NCBI RefSeq assembly: GCF_045679555.1
Contig: NC_092094.1
Span: 16,425,112 to 16,489,111, forward strand
Source: Salvelinus alpinus
Taxonomy: Eukaryota; Chordata; Actinopteri; Salmoniformes; Salmonidae
Direction of reading: 5' to 3'
Length of the DNA: 64,000 nt
The position numbers and the translations under genes are program-made. Shown here in pieces: positions 1 through 11,139 of this stretch. The notes beneath the pieces were generated by a model that was given only the letters and a program-made list of their open reading frames with translations, was not told the origin of the DNA and did not search any database. Numbering within the stretch: position 1 is the first letter of the stretch; every line of letters begins with the position of its first letter.

Positions 1-131
1 ACAGGGATGTAAACAAATTTGTGCAACATTGCTTTTTGTGCATATGGAGCATTTCTGGGATCTTTTATTTTCAGCTCATGGAACATGGGACCAACACTTT
101 ACATGTTGCATTTATATTGTTGTTCAGTATA
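1..131. mobile_element. Right end of a Tc1-like transposon cut by the window edge
   Basis: The first 131 bases match, with scattered differences, the last ~140 bases of the Tc1-like copy at 12242-13754. Shared blocks include ACAGGGATGTAAAC, TTCTGGGATCTTTTAT, CAGCTCATG and ACTTTACATGTTGC. The copy ends in TTGTTCAGTA next to a TA, as expected for Tc1/mariner. No coding part is inside the window. Confidence 0.65.
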
Positions 132-204
132 TATGGAGGATTTGCTGTTTGTGTTTTAATGTATAGTCGTGGCCAAAAGTTTTGAGAATGACACAAATAT
201 ATGG

Positions 205-2282
205 GGGGTATTCCTTATGATTAACGAGACGTGGTGTGATCATAACAACATACAGGAACTCAAGTCCTTCTGTTCACCTGACTTAGAATTCCTCACAATC
301 AAATGTCGACCGCATTATCTACCAAGGGAATTCTCTTCGATTATAATCACAGCCGTATATATTCCCCCCCAAGCAGACACATCGATGGCCCTGAACAAAC
401 TTTATCTGACTCTATGCAAACTGGAAACCACACATCCTGAGGCTGCATTCATTGTAGCTGGGGATTTTAACAAGGCTAATCTGAAAACAAGACTCCCTAA
501 ATTCTATCAGCATATCGATTGCGCAACCAGGGCTGGTAAAACCCTTGATCATTGTTATTCTAACTTCCGCGACGCATATAAGGCCCTCCCCCGCCCTCCT
601 TTCGGAGGGCTGACCAAAGCTGACCATGACTCCATTTTGTTGCTTCCAGCCTACAAACAGAAACTAAAACAAGAAGCTCCCGCTCTCAGGTCTGTTCAAT
701 GCTGGTCCGACCAATCTGATTCCACGCTTCAAGACTGGTTCGATCACGTGGATTGGGATATGTTCCGCATTGCGTCCAACAACAACATTGACGAATACGC
801 TGATTTGGTGAGCGAGTTCATTAGAAAGTGCATCGGAGACGTTATACCCACAGCAACGATTAAAACATTCCCAAACCAGAAACCGTGGATTGATGGCAGC
901 ATTCGTGCGACACTGAAAGCGCGAACCACTGCTTTTAACCAGGGCAAGGTGACCGGAAACATGACCGAATACAAACAGTGTAGCTATTCCCTCCGCAAGG
1001 CAATCAAACAAGCTTAAGCGTCAGTATAGAGACAAAGTAGAGTCGCAATTCAACGGCTCAGACACAAGAGGTATGTGGCAGGGTCTACAGTCAATCACGG
1101 ATTACAAAAAGAAAACGAGCCCCGTCGCGGACCAGGATGTCTTGCTCCCAGACAGACTAAATAACTTTTTTGCTCGCTTTGAGGACAATACAGTGCCACT
1201 GACAAGGCCCGCTACCAAAACCTGTGGGCTCTCCTTCACTGCAGCTGAGGTGAGTAAAACATTTAAACGTGTTAACCCTCGCAAGGCTGCAGGCCCAGAC
1301 GGCATTCCCAGCCAGGTCCTCAGAGCATGCGCAGACCAGTTGGCTGGTGTCTTTACGGACATATTCAATCAATCCTTATCCCAGTCTGCTGTTCCCACAT
1401 GCTTCAAGAGGGCCACCATTGTTCCTGTTCCCAAGAAAGCTAAGGTAACTGAGCTAAACAACTACCGCCCCGTATCACTCACTTCCGTCATCATGAAGTG
1501 CTTTGAGAGACTGGTCAAGGACCATATCACCTCCACCCTACCTGATACCCTAGACCCACTCCAATTTGCTTACCGACCCAATAGGTCCACAGACGACGCA
1601 ATCGCAACCACACTGCACACTGCCCTAACCCATCTGGACAAGAGGAATACCTATGTGAGAATGCTGTTCATCGACTACAGCTCAGCATTTAACACCATAG
1701 TACCCTACAAACTCGTCATCAAGCTCGATCGACCCCGCCCTGTGCAACTGGGTACTGGACTTCCTGACGGGCCGCCCCCAGGTGGTGAGGGTAGGTAACA
1801 ACATCTCCACCCCGCTGATCCTCAACACTGGGGCCCCACAAGGGTGCGTTCTGAGCCCTCTCCTGTACTCCCTGTTCACCCACGATTGCGTGGCCATGCA
1901 CGCCTCCAACTCAATCATCAAGTTTGCGGACGACACTACAGTGGTAGGCTTGATTATCAACAACGACGAGACGGCCTACAGGGAGGAGGTGAGGGCCCTC
2001 GGAGTGTGGTGTCAGGCAAATAACCTCACACTCAACGTCAACAAAACAAAGGAGATGATTGTGGACTTCAGGAAACAGCAGAGGGAGCACCCCCCTATCC
2101 ACAACGACGGGACAGTAGTGGAGAGGGTAGTAAGTTTTAAGTTCCTCGGCGTACACATCACGGACAAACTGAATTGGTCCACCCACACAGCGTTGTGAAG
2201 AAGGCGCAGCAGCCCCTCTTCAACCTCAGGAGGCTGAAGAAATTCGGCTTGTCACCAAAAGCACTCACAAACTTCTACAAGG
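205..2282 (+). pseudogene. Rex1/CR1-like LINE fragment: endonuclease and reverse transcriptase remnant
   Basis: An internal slice of a non-LTR retrotransposon polyprotein in at least three frames (about 215-1014, 1020-1730 and 1740-2282), joined by single-base frameshifts near 1014 and 1730. The first part is the C-terminal half of an APE-type endonuclease, with AGDFNKANL and an ADHD in place of the usual SDH. The second carries RT blocks such as RKAAGPDGIPS, NNYRPVSLTS and FIDYSSAFNTI. The third carries [12 protein letters not shown] and the catalytic FADD near 1925-1936. It ends abruptly at NFYK, fused in sequence to a Tc1 transposase. Neither LINE end is present. The Rex1 assignment is by resemblance to the fish family; another CR1/L2-clade element is possible. 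Confidence 0.8.
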
Positions 2283-2961
2283 CAGCAAAGAAGAAACTTC
2301 TCTCCAGGAAAAACATCAGGGACAGACTGATTTTCTGCAAAAGGTACAGGGATTGGACTGCTGAGGACTGGGGTAAAGTCATTTTCTCTGATGAATCCCC
2401 CTCCCGATTGTTTGGGGCATCTGGAAAAAAGCTTGTCCGGAGAAGACAAGGTGAGCGCTACCATCTGTCCTGTGTCATGCCAACAGTAAAGCATCCTGAG
2501 ACCATTCATGTGTGGGGTTGCTTCTCAGCCAAGGGAGTGGGCTCACTCAATTTTGCCTAAGAACACAGCCATGAATAAAGAATGGTACCAACACATCCTC
2601 CGAGAGCAACTTCTCCCAACCATCCAAGAACAGTTTGGTGACGAACAAGGCCTTTTCCAGCACGATGGAGCACCTTCCCATAAGGTTAAAGTGATAACTA
2701 AGTGGCTCAAGGAACAAAACATAGATATTTTGGGTCCATGGCCAGAAAACTCCCTAGATCTTAAACCCATTGAGAACTTGTGGTCAATCCTCAAGAGGCG
2801 AGTGGACAAACAAAACCCCACAAATTCGGACAAACTCCATGCATTGATTATGCAAGAATGGGCTGCCATCAGTTAGGATGTGGCCCAGAAGTTAATTGAC
2901 AGCATGCCAGGGCGGATTGCAGAGGTCTTGAAAAAGAAGGGTCAACACTGCAAATATTGAC
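2282..2961 (+). pseudogene. Tc1-like transposase remnant (catalytic part)
   Basis: Translation from 2282 gives a typical DDE transposase stretch with IFCKRYRDWTAEDW and VIFSDESPS (first catalytic Asp), then a frameshift near 2555. It continues with FQHDGAPSHK (second Asp) and LDLKPIENLW (Glu). An in-frame TAG at 2875-2877 precedes the C-terminal tail ending GQHCKY at about 2960. The N-terminal paired-like DNA-binding domain is missing, its place taken by the LINE fragment. It is non-functional but clearly of transposase origin. Confidence 0.8.
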
Positions 2962-3133
2962 TCTTTGTGTCATCTTCATGTAATTGTCAATAAAAGCCTT
3001 TGACACTTATGAAATGCTTGTAATTATACTTCAGTATTCCATAGTAACATCTGACAAAAATATCTAAAGACACTGAAGCAGAAACTTTGTGAAAATTAAT
3101 ATTTGTGTCATTCTCAAAACTTTTGGCCACGAC

Positions 3134-3470
3134 TGTCACGCCCTGACCTTAGAGAACCTTTTTATTTCTCTATTTGGTTAGGTCAGGGTGTGATTTGGGT
3201 GGGCATTCTAGTTTTCTATTTCTTTGTTGGCTGGGTATGGTTCCCCATCAGAGGCAGCTGTCTGTCGTTATCTCTGATTGGGAATCATACTTAGGCAGCC
3301 TGTTTTTCCACCCTAGTTTGTGGGATGTTGTGTTTGCACTGTAGCTGTATAGCCCTGCAGAACTTTACGTTCGTTGATCTTTTGTTGTTTTTTGTTGTTC
3401 ATTCGAAAATAAATTAAGATGTACACTTTCCACACTGCGCTTTGGTCTCATTCCGACGATGGACGTAACA
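3134..3470 (+). mobile_element. Solo long terminal repeat (337 bp)
   Basis: The segment starts TGTCACGCCCTGACC and ends GGACGTAACA, so it has the TG...CA termini of an LTR. It is flanked by a perfect 5-bp direct repeat ACGAC (3129-3133 and 3471-3475). An AATAAA-type signal lies near 3409-3414, about 60 bp from the 3' end, as expected for R/U5. It interrupts the right terminus of the surrounding Tc1 element, so it is younger than that insertion. No internal retroelement sequence flanks it, so it is a solo LTR left by recombination. A shorter relative is at 53856-53920. Confidence 0.7.
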
Positions 3471-4424
3471 ACGACTGTACACTACAGGTCAAAAGTTTTA
3501 GAACACTTACTCATTCAAGGGTTTTTCTTTATTTTTACTCTTCTACATTGTAGAATAATAGTGAAGACATCAAAACTATGAAATAACACATATGGAATCA
3601 TGTAGTAACCCAAAAAAAATTCAACAGATCAAAATAGATTTTATATTTGAGATTCTTCAAAGTAGACATCCTTTGCCTTGATGACATTTTTGCACACTCT
3701 TAGAAATTCTCTCAACCAGCTTCATGAGGTAGTCACCTGGAATGCATTTCAATTAACAGGTATGCCTTGTTAAAAGTTATTTTGTGGAATTTCTTTCCTT
3801 CTTAATGCGTTTGAGCCAATCAGTTGTGTTGTGACAAGGGGTAGGGGGGTATACAGAAGATAGCTATATTTGGTAAACGACCAAGTCAATATTATGGCAA
3901 GATCAGCTCAAATAAGAAAAGAGAAACAACATTCCATCATTACTTTAAGACATGAAGGTCAGTCAAGGACCACCACAGGAAAGAAAGACCCAGAGTTACC
4001 TCTGCTGCAGAGGATAAGTTCATTAGAGTTACCAGACTCAAGAAATTGCAGCACAAATAAATGCTTCACAGAGTTCAAGTAACAAACACATCTCAACATC
4101 AACTGTTCAGAGGAGACTGTGTGAATCAGGCCTTCATGGTCGAATTGCTGCAAAGAAACATCTACTAAAGGACACTAATAATAATAAGAGACTTGCTTAG
4201 GCCAAGAAACACGAGCAATGGACATTACCCAGTAGAAATTTGTCCTTTGGTCTGGATTCCAAATTGGATGATATCTGCATGTGTATTTCGCACCATGAAG
4301 CATGGAAGAGAAGGTGTTACCAAGTCTACCTAACTTGATGCTTTGCTGGTGACACTGTCTGTGATTTATTTAGAATTCAAGGCACACTTAACCAACATGG
4401 CTACCACAGCATTCTGTAGCGATA

Positions 4425-5005
4425 TACACTGGCCTGCTGGAGGTCATTTTGCAGGGCTCTGGCAGTACTCCTCCTAATCCTCCTTGCACAAAGGCGGAGG
4501 TAGCGGTCCTGCTGCTGGGTTGTTGCCCTCGTACGGCCTCCTCCACGTCTCCTGATGTACTGGCCTGTCTCCTGGTAGCGCCTCCATGCTCTGGACACTA
4601 CGCTGACAGACACAGCAAACCTTCTTGCCACAGCTCGCATTGATGTGCCATCCTGGATGAGCTGCACTACCTGAGCCACTTGTGTGGGTTGTAGACTCCG
4701 TCTCATGCTACCACTAGAGTGAGAGCACCGCCAGCATTCAAAAGTGACCAAAACATCAGCCAGGAAGCATAGGGACTGAGAAGTGGTCTGTGGTCACCAC
4801 CTGCAGAATCACTCCTTTATTGGGGGTGTCTTGCTAATTGCCTATAATTTCCACCTTTTGTCTATTCCATTTGCACAACAGCATGTGGAATTTATTGTCA
4901 ATCAGTGTTGCTTCCTAGGTGGACAGTTTGATTTCACAGAAGTGTGATTGACTTGGAGTTACATTGTGTTGTTTAAGTGTTCCCTTTATTTTTTTGAGCA
5001 GTGTA
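4425..5005 (-). mobile_element. Nested, left-truncated Tc1-like transposon
   Basis: The right end reads TTTTTTTGAGCAGTG followed by TA, a common fish Tc1/mariner terminus. The left side begins inside the transposase gene and has no matching terminus. Joining the flanks across it (GCGATA at 4418-4424 and CAATCCCATC at 5006) restores the sequence expected for the surrounding Tc1. Confidence 0.7.
4427..4706 (-). pseudogene. Tc1-like transposase N-terminus (helix-turn-helix)
   Basis: Read on the minus strand from the ATG at 4706, the protein begins [20 protein letters not shown] and continues [22 protein letters not shown], then [15 protein letters not shown]. This is the paired-like helix-turn-helix with the GRPR-like linker of Tc1 transposases, which binds the terminal inverted repeats. 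It runs off the truncated edge near 4427, so no catalytic domain remains. The start is chosen because the sequence matches the usual N-terminus of the family. Confidence 0.7.
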
Positions 5006-5521
5006 CAATCCCATCTTGTTTGGGCTTAGTGGGGCTATCATTTGTTTTTCAACAGCACAAGTACCCAACACACCTCCAGGCTGTGTAAGGGCATTTTACC
5101 AAGAAGGAGAGTGATGGAGTGCTGCATCAGATGACCTGGACTCCACATTCCCCCGACCTCAACCAAATTGAGATGGTTTGGGATGAGTCGTACCACAGAG
5201 TGAAGGAAAAGCAGCCAACAAGTGCTCAGCATATATGGGAACTCCTTTCAAGACTGTTGGAAAAGCATCCCAGGTGAAGCTGGTTGAGAGAATGCCAAGA
5301 TTGTGCAAAGTTCACATCAAGGCAATGAGTGGCTATTTGAAGAATCTCAAATCTCAAATATATTTCGATTTGTTTAACACTTTTTTGGTTACTACATGAT
5401 TCCATATGTGTTATTTCCTAGTTTTGATGTCTTCACTATTATTCTACAATGTAGGAAATAGTAAAAATAAAGAAAAACCCTTGAATGAGTAGGTGTTCTA
5501 AAACGTTTAACCGGTAGTGTA

Positions 5522-6033
5522 TATTTTAGGTGTATGTTTTTTAACATTTTGTTTTTTTATACTTTTGTTTCCAAACCTTTCCATTGGGAAGGAAATTGTG
5601 TTGGGAGAGAGTTGAGTTATGTACTTGCTGGTGGGGGTCGGGCGTGCAGGCGGCTCGAGCTGGCTGGGCAGTCTGTCTGCAATTTGATATAGAGGATGTC
5701 TTAATAAAGACAATCAAAAGTCTTTGTATTTTTATAAGAGTTGTTAATTTCTTAGGCTATTGGTTAAAGGTGCAACACAATTATGATTATTAATGACCTT
5801 ATCTAGTTCAGTCTTATCAATCACTTAAACATTTTTAATAATCATGTCTACCTAACTTGATGACTATTGGCATTTTTGCTTACTTTTTGTTGTTCTAAAC
5901 ATATTGGATTGTGTAGAAATGCAGGAAATGAGCTTTAGATGGCAAAAAAAGTCCTCCCCTAGACCCCCTTCCAGGTTATGTCCCCCCCACTTCGAAACCC
6001 AATTTTGTGCCCCTGAATTATAGCCATGGTTTA
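5522..6033. other. Intergenic stretch without recognised gene
   Basis: AT-rich sequence between two transposon insertions. I see no ORF above ~70 residues with family resemblance. A C-rich block at 5955-5995 looks like part of an older interspersed repeat but cannot be assigned. Confidence 0.4.
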
Positions 6034-6163
6034 AAAAGGAATAATCAACTCAGGGCTCTATGCGTTCTCTGGAAAATAATGCAACTCCATGGAACTCCAC
6101 ACCTTCCACGTTGTTCATTATTTTCCAGAGAACACATAGCCCCTCGTTGATTTTCCCTTTACA
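6034..6163. repeat. Hairpin-forming inverted repeat, MITE-like
   Basis: The left arm (about 6034-6086) and right arm (about 6108-6163) are reverse complements with few mismatches. The core TTCTCTGGAAAATAATG (6064-6080) pairs with CATTATTTTCCAGAGAA (6116-6132). Outer bases also pair, through ATCAAC (6044-6049) and GTTGAT (6147-6152). The loop is about 20-25 bases. The next Tc1 starts at the outer edge of the right arm. It could be a miniature foldback element. Confidence 0.65.
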
Positions 6164-7673
6164 GTGCCTTGCAAAAGTATTCACCCCTTTGGCATTTTTT
6201 CTATTTTGTTGCATTAAAACCTGTAATTTAAATGGATTTTTATTCAGATTTCATGTAATGAACATACACAAAATAGTCCAAATTGGTGAAATAAAATGAA
6301 AAATATAACTTGTTTCAAAAAATACATTTAAAAATATTGAAAAGTGGTGCACGCATATGTATTCACCCCCTTTGCTATGAAGCCCCTAAATACAATATGG
6401 TGCAACCAATTACCTTCAGAAGTCACATAATTAGTTAAATAAAGTCCACCTCATGTGATCTGTCACATGATCTCAGTATATATACACCTGTTCTGAAAGG
6501 CCCCAGAGTCTGCAACACCACTAAGCAAGGGGCACCACCAAGCAAACGGCACTATGATGACCAAGGAGCTCTCCAAACAGGTCAGGGACAAAGTTGTGGA
6601 GAAGTACAGATCAGGGTTGGATTCTAAAAAAAAATCAGAAACTTTGAACATCCCACAGAGAGCCATTAAATCCATTATTAAAAATTGGAAAGAATATGGC
6701 ACCACAACAAACCTGCCAACAGAGGGCCGCCCACCAAAATTCACGGACAAGGAAAGGAGGGCATTAATCAGAGAGGCAACAAAGAGACCAAAGATAACCC
6801 TGAAGGACCTGCAAAGCTCCACAGCGAAGATTGGAGTATCTGTCCATAGGACCACTTTAAGCCTTACACTCCACAGAGCTGGGCTTTGTGGAAGAGAGAA
6901 AAAATAAGCAAATGTGTTTGGTGTTCGCCAAAAGGAATGTGGGAGACTCCCCAAACATATGGAAGAAGGTCCTCTGGTCAGATGAGACTAAAATGTAGCT
7001 TTTTGGCCATCAAGGAAAACGCCATCACCCCGATAACACCAAAGCATGGTGGTGGCAGCATCATGCTGTGGGGATGTTTTTTATTGGCAGGGACTGGGGA
7101 AACTGGTCAGAATTGAAGGAATGATGGATGGTGTTAAATACAGGGAAATTATTGAGGGAAACCTGTTTCAGTCTTCCAGAGATTTGAGACTGGGATGGAG
7201 GTTCACCTTCCAGCAGAACAATGACCCTAAGCATACTGCTAAAGCAATACTCGAGTGGTTTAAGGGGAAACATTTAAATGTCTTGGAATGGCCTAGTCAA
7301 AGCCCAGACCTCAATCCAATTGAGAATCTGTGGTATGACTTAAAGATTGCTGTATACCAGCGGAACCCATCCAACTTGAAGGAGCTGGAGCAGTTTTGCC
7401 TTGAAGAATGGGCAAAAATCCCAGTGGCTAGATGTGCCAAGCTTATAGAGACATACCCCAAGAGACTTGCAGCTGTAATTGTTGCAAAAGGTGGCTCTAC
7501 AACGTATTGACTTTGGGGGGTGAATAGTTATGCACGATCAAGTTTTCTGTTTTTTTGTCTTATTTGTTTGTTTCACAATAAAAAATACCCCCACAATCCA
7601 TTTTAATTCCAGGTTGTGAGGCAACAAAATAGGAAAAATGCCAAGGGGGTGAATACTTTCGCAAGCCCCTGTA
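6160..7673 (+). mobile_element. Tc1-like transposon
   Basis: The left terminus CAGTGCCTTGCAAAAGTATT (6162-6181) is mirrored at the right end (about 7640-7671), which ends GAATACTTTCGCAAGCCCCTG. The element is flanked by TA on both sides. It carries a decayed transposase gene on the plus strand (6554-7510). The length of ~1.5 kb is normal for autonomous Tc1 elements. Confidence 0.85.
6554..7510 (+). pseudogene. Tc1-like transposase, frameshifted
   Basis: The start at 6554 or 6557 gives M(M)TKELSKQVRDKVVEKYRSG, a typical Tc1 N-terminus. The helix-turn-helix follows, then TEGRPPKFTDKERRAL (the AT-hook-like GRPP linker). The frame breaks near 6905, after which LWSDETK (first Asp) is read in another frame with a stop. 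The last frame (from ~7060) has [12 protein letters not shown] and PDLNPIENLWYDL and runs to GGSTTY-stop. The second catalytic Asp of the usual QQDND motif is Asn here, so the active site is lost apart from the frameshifts. Confidence 0.85.
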
Positions 7674-8289
7674 TATTAGCTTCATTTCGAGGTGACAGCT
7701 TTATAATGTATTGTAGCCAATCTAAAACGTGTATGCAAAGGTGGATGTAAGAGAACAGGTGGCGCCGGTTTTAAAGTCTGGCCACAATGAGCTACTGGAG
7801 ACATTTTTCCTGTATGCATGTTGTTCCACGGACAACAAAATAATGAGGTCCCTGGGTATGATGTCCCAGGCTAGGGGCCTGGAACAACATATATTTAGGA
7901 TGTTCCTGGGACAATATTTAGGCAAAGAGATTCCATCCTCTCTGATTCAGGTTTGATGTTCTTCAATGAAGTTCCTGGCCTGGGAGCCTCTAGCAGCACT
8001 TGTAACACTGGGTTACTTTGTAGCTACATACTGCCACCTAATGGTAGGTAATATTGAGACAGAATCCTCCTCAGACCTTCCAGAGTCCACTATGGAGGAC
8101 ATGTTAGAAAATCTTGTTCAGACAGGGATCTCAATTCAGCAACTTTGGATGAAACCATGGGCTCATACTATTGACATGGGACCTGTGGCTCATTAAACTT
8201 CCCATTGTGGATGAGCCGTGTGAACTTTAGATTTGACTTGTAGGATTGTGCTCTTTTTAGTTTCACAGGTAACAATGACATCACACAAA
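7674..8289. other. Intergenic stretch without recognised gene
   Basis: No gene, transposon terminus or tandem repeat was recognised. Short ORFs (60-76 residues on both strands) show no family resemblance and overlap each other, as expected by chance. Confidence 0.4.
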
Positions 8290-10312
8290 AGCCATTGGTG
8301 ACTTTAATATTCACATGGAAACGTCCACAGACCCACTCCAAAAGGCTTTCGGAGCCATCATCGACTCAGTGGGTTTTGTCCAACATGTCTCCGGACCTAC
8401 TCACTGCCACAGTCATACTCTGAACCTAGTTTTGTCCCGTGGAATAAATGTTGTGGATCTAAATGTTTTTCCTCATAATCCTGGACTATCGGACCACCAT
8501 TTTATTATGTTTTCAATCGCAACAAATAATCTGCTCAGACCCCAACCAAGAATCATCAAAAGCCGTGCTAAAAATTATCGGACAACCCAAAGATTCCTAG
8601 ATGCCCTTCCAGACTCCCTCCACCTACCCAAGGACGTCAGTTTGGAAACCCAAATTGGTCTACACGGAAAAGTTCTGGCCTGGTTAGATCTTATCTGTCA
8701 GAAAGATATCAGTTTGTCTCTGTAGATTGTTTTTCCTCTGACAAATCAACTGTACATTTTGGTGTTCCTCAAGGCTCCGTTTTAGGACCACTATTGTTTT
8801 CACTATATATTTTACCTTTTTTATCATATTACTCCAGTGCTAGCCTCTACACTGACTTCCTGTTAAGGCAAGGGCTGATTTCAAGGTTTTACTGCTAACC
8901 TACTAAGCATTACATGGGCTTGCTTCTACCTATCTTTCCGATTTGGTCCTGCCGTACGTACCTACACGCACGCTACAGTCACAAGACGCAGGCTTCCTTT
9001 CTGTCCCTAGAATTTCTAAGCAAACAGCTGGAGGCAGGACTTTCTCCTATAGAGCTCCATTTTTATGGAATGGTCTGCCTATCCATGTGAGAGACGCAGA
9101 CTCGGTCTCTACCTTCAAGTCTTTATTGAAGACTCATCTCTTCAGTAGGTCCTATGATTGAGTGTAGTCTGGCCCAGGAGTGTGAAGGTGAACGAAAAGG
9201 CATTGGCGCAACGAACCGCCCTTGCTGTCTCTGCCTGGCCGGTTCCCCTCTCTCCACTGGGATTCTCTGCCTCAAACCTTATTACAGGGGCTGAGTCACT
9301 GGCTTACTGGTGCTCTTCCATGCCGTCCCTAGGAGGGGTGCGCCACTTGAGTGAGTTGAGTCACTGACGTGATCTTCCTGTCCGGGTTGGCGCACCCCCG
9401 TGGGGGAGATCTTCGTGGGCTATAATCGGCATTGTCTCAGGATAGTAAGTTGGTGATTGAAGATATCCCTCTAGTGGTGTGGGGGCTGTGCTTTGGCAAA
9501 GTGGGTGGGGTTATATCCTGCCTGTTTGGCCCTGTTCTGGGATATCGTCAGACACCCCGTCTGTGTCTCCTGATCCCTCCTGTCTCAACCTCCAGTATTT
9601 ATGCTGCAACAGTTTATGTGTCGGAGGGCTAGGGTCAGTCTGTTATATCTGGAGTATTTCTACTGTCTTATCCGGTGTCCTGTGTGAATTTAAGTATGCT
9701 CTCTCTAATTCTCTCTCTCTCTCTCCCTCCCATCTCCTCGGAGGACTTGAGCCCTAGGACCACCTGGCCTGATGACTCCTTGCTGTCCCCAGTCCACCTG
9801 GTCGTGCTGCTGCTCCAGTTTCAACTGTTCTGCCTGTGGCTATGGAACTCTGACCTGTTCACCGGACATGCTACCTTGTCCCAGACCTGCTGTTTTCAAC
9901 TCTCTAGAGACACCAGGAGTGGTAGAGATACTCTGAATGATCGGCTATGAAAAGCCAACTGACATTTACTCCTGAGGTGCTGACCTGTTGCACCCTCTAC
10001 AACCACTGTGATTATTATCATTTGACCCTGCTGGTCATCTATGAACATTTGAACATCTTGGGCATGTTCTGTTATAATCTCAACCCGGCACAGCCATAAG
10101 TGGACTGGCCACCCCTCATATCCTGGTTCCACTCTAGGTTTCTTCCTAGGTTCCGGCCTTTCTAAGGAGTTTTTCCTAGCCACCGTGCTTCTACACCTGC
10201 ATTGCTTGCTGTTTGGGGGTTAAGGCCGGGTTTCTGTACAGCCCTTTGTGACATCAGCTGATGTAAGAAGGGCTTTATAAATACATTTCATTGATTGATT
10301 GATACAACCCAA
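8290..10312 (+). mobile_element. L2-like LINE remnant with 3' (TGATT)n tail
   Basis: Plus-strand remnants appear in LINE order. An endonuclease piece has GDFNIHM near 8300 and LSDHHFIMF near 8490. A small RT piece has [15 protein letters not shown] near 8765-8805. A C-terminal piece at 8943-9161 has YRAPFLWNGLPIHVRD and LKTHLFSRSYD. A long 3' UTR ends GGGCTTTATAAATACATTTC with ATTGATTGATTGAT at 10270-10304. Most of the RT domain is deleted. The 3' end type and C-terminal motif are characteristic of fish L2-like LINEs. Confidence 0.75.
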
Positions 10313-11139
10313 CCAGGTTAACCTGTCTGCCAGTGTCCATAATATAGGCCTATGTGTGATTGAATAATCCATTTGTGATTTAAGTCAAATGAAAGTTACC
10401 ACCCTGCTATCACCAATTCAAACATATCAAACCTGATTTATTCCAGGAAAGAAGGGATGAATGCATTTCATTGAAATTTGTGGCATATTGGGAGAATTTA
10501 TGAAGAGTCCTGTCACATTTGCCCTATACTAGCACTAATAATTGTAATACATTGGTTTTAAAGCGCCTGTTAAAAATAAAATAACAAGGACACTATAAAA
10601 CAAAAAATAACACAATAAATCAAGGATAAAAACAAAATTGTGAGTAGCTTAATGTCTCTTGTGTTTCAGATCTAGCCAAGGCATTGGATCTAATGCTTAG
10701 TGTACACAGAAGGTCTGCTCTGTATGTGGCTGCCTCCCAGGAGTACTCTGAGGCCCACAAACACATCCCCATTTTACCATAACAGGTACACTATAGTGTT
10801 AAGGTGAGAGGCTAAGGCTCAAAATAGTAAATATGTTTAAAAACAATAACTCTCAGAACTTGTCAAGATGTAACACATATTTGATGGGATTTCAAATGGG
10901 ACGTTTTTTTTCCTCCAAATTGAAAATAAATGTGTTGGTCAAGGTAACTTTGAAAGTAACCAGTTGGTTCATACAATGTTGCATACAAATATACAAAATA
11001 ATCCAGTCTCATGGTAAAAAGTTAAGTCAAACCTTTACATTCATGCTTTCAGCCCTCAAGGCATTGGTTTTCAAGCTCAAGAAAAATTATTGAATTACAT
11101 TCTGGTTTAAATGGTGAGGGAATTTCTTTGCAACCATTT
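10313..11139. other. Region 3' of lamb1, no gene recognised
   Basis: AT-rich, with no ORF resembling a known family and no clear transposon terminus. It may include more distal 3' UTR of lamb1: a further TTTATT (minus-strand AATAAA) occurs near 10438. Confidence 0.4.

Larger units (their letters stand above)
162..3479. mobile_element. Chimeric Tc1-like transposon carrying a LINE fragment
   Basis: The left terminus (about 162-200) begins TAGTCGTGGCCAAAAGTTTT and is mirrored at about 3098-3135, which reads AAAACTTTTGGCCACGACTG. Between the inverted ends lie an internal piece of a Rex1-like LINE (205-2282) and the C-terminal two thirds of a Tc1 transposase (2282-2961). The normal 5' part of the transposon and the transposase DNA-binding domain are absent, so the LINE piece seems to have replaced them. 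A solo LTR at 3134-3470 split the last bases of the right terminus, which resumes as ACGACTGTA at 3471-3479. The element is dead as read. Confidence 0.75.
3479..5521 (+). mobile_element. Tc1-like transposon with a nested transposon
   Basis: The left end CAGGTCAAAAGTTTTAGAAC (3485-3504) followed by ACTCATTCAAGGGTTTTTC is mirrored at about 5467-5520, which ends AAACGTTTAACCGGTAGTGT. Transposase remnants run on the plus strand: the N-terminus begins near 3894 (MARSAQIRKEKQ), and the C-terminal part with SPDLNQIEMVWDE follows at 5010-5290. Stops and frameshifts are frequent. The middle is interrupted by another Tc1-like piece (4425-5005). The element begins at the same TA that ends the upstream chimeric Tc1. 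The copy at 52068-53123 belongs to the same family, in opposite orientation. Confidence 0.8.

Noticed and set aside
3134-3470. Non-autonomous DNA transposon with GTCACG/CGTGAC ends
   Set aside because: Considered first, but TG...CA ends, a 5-bp duplication and a 3' AATAAA in two independent copies fit an LTR better.
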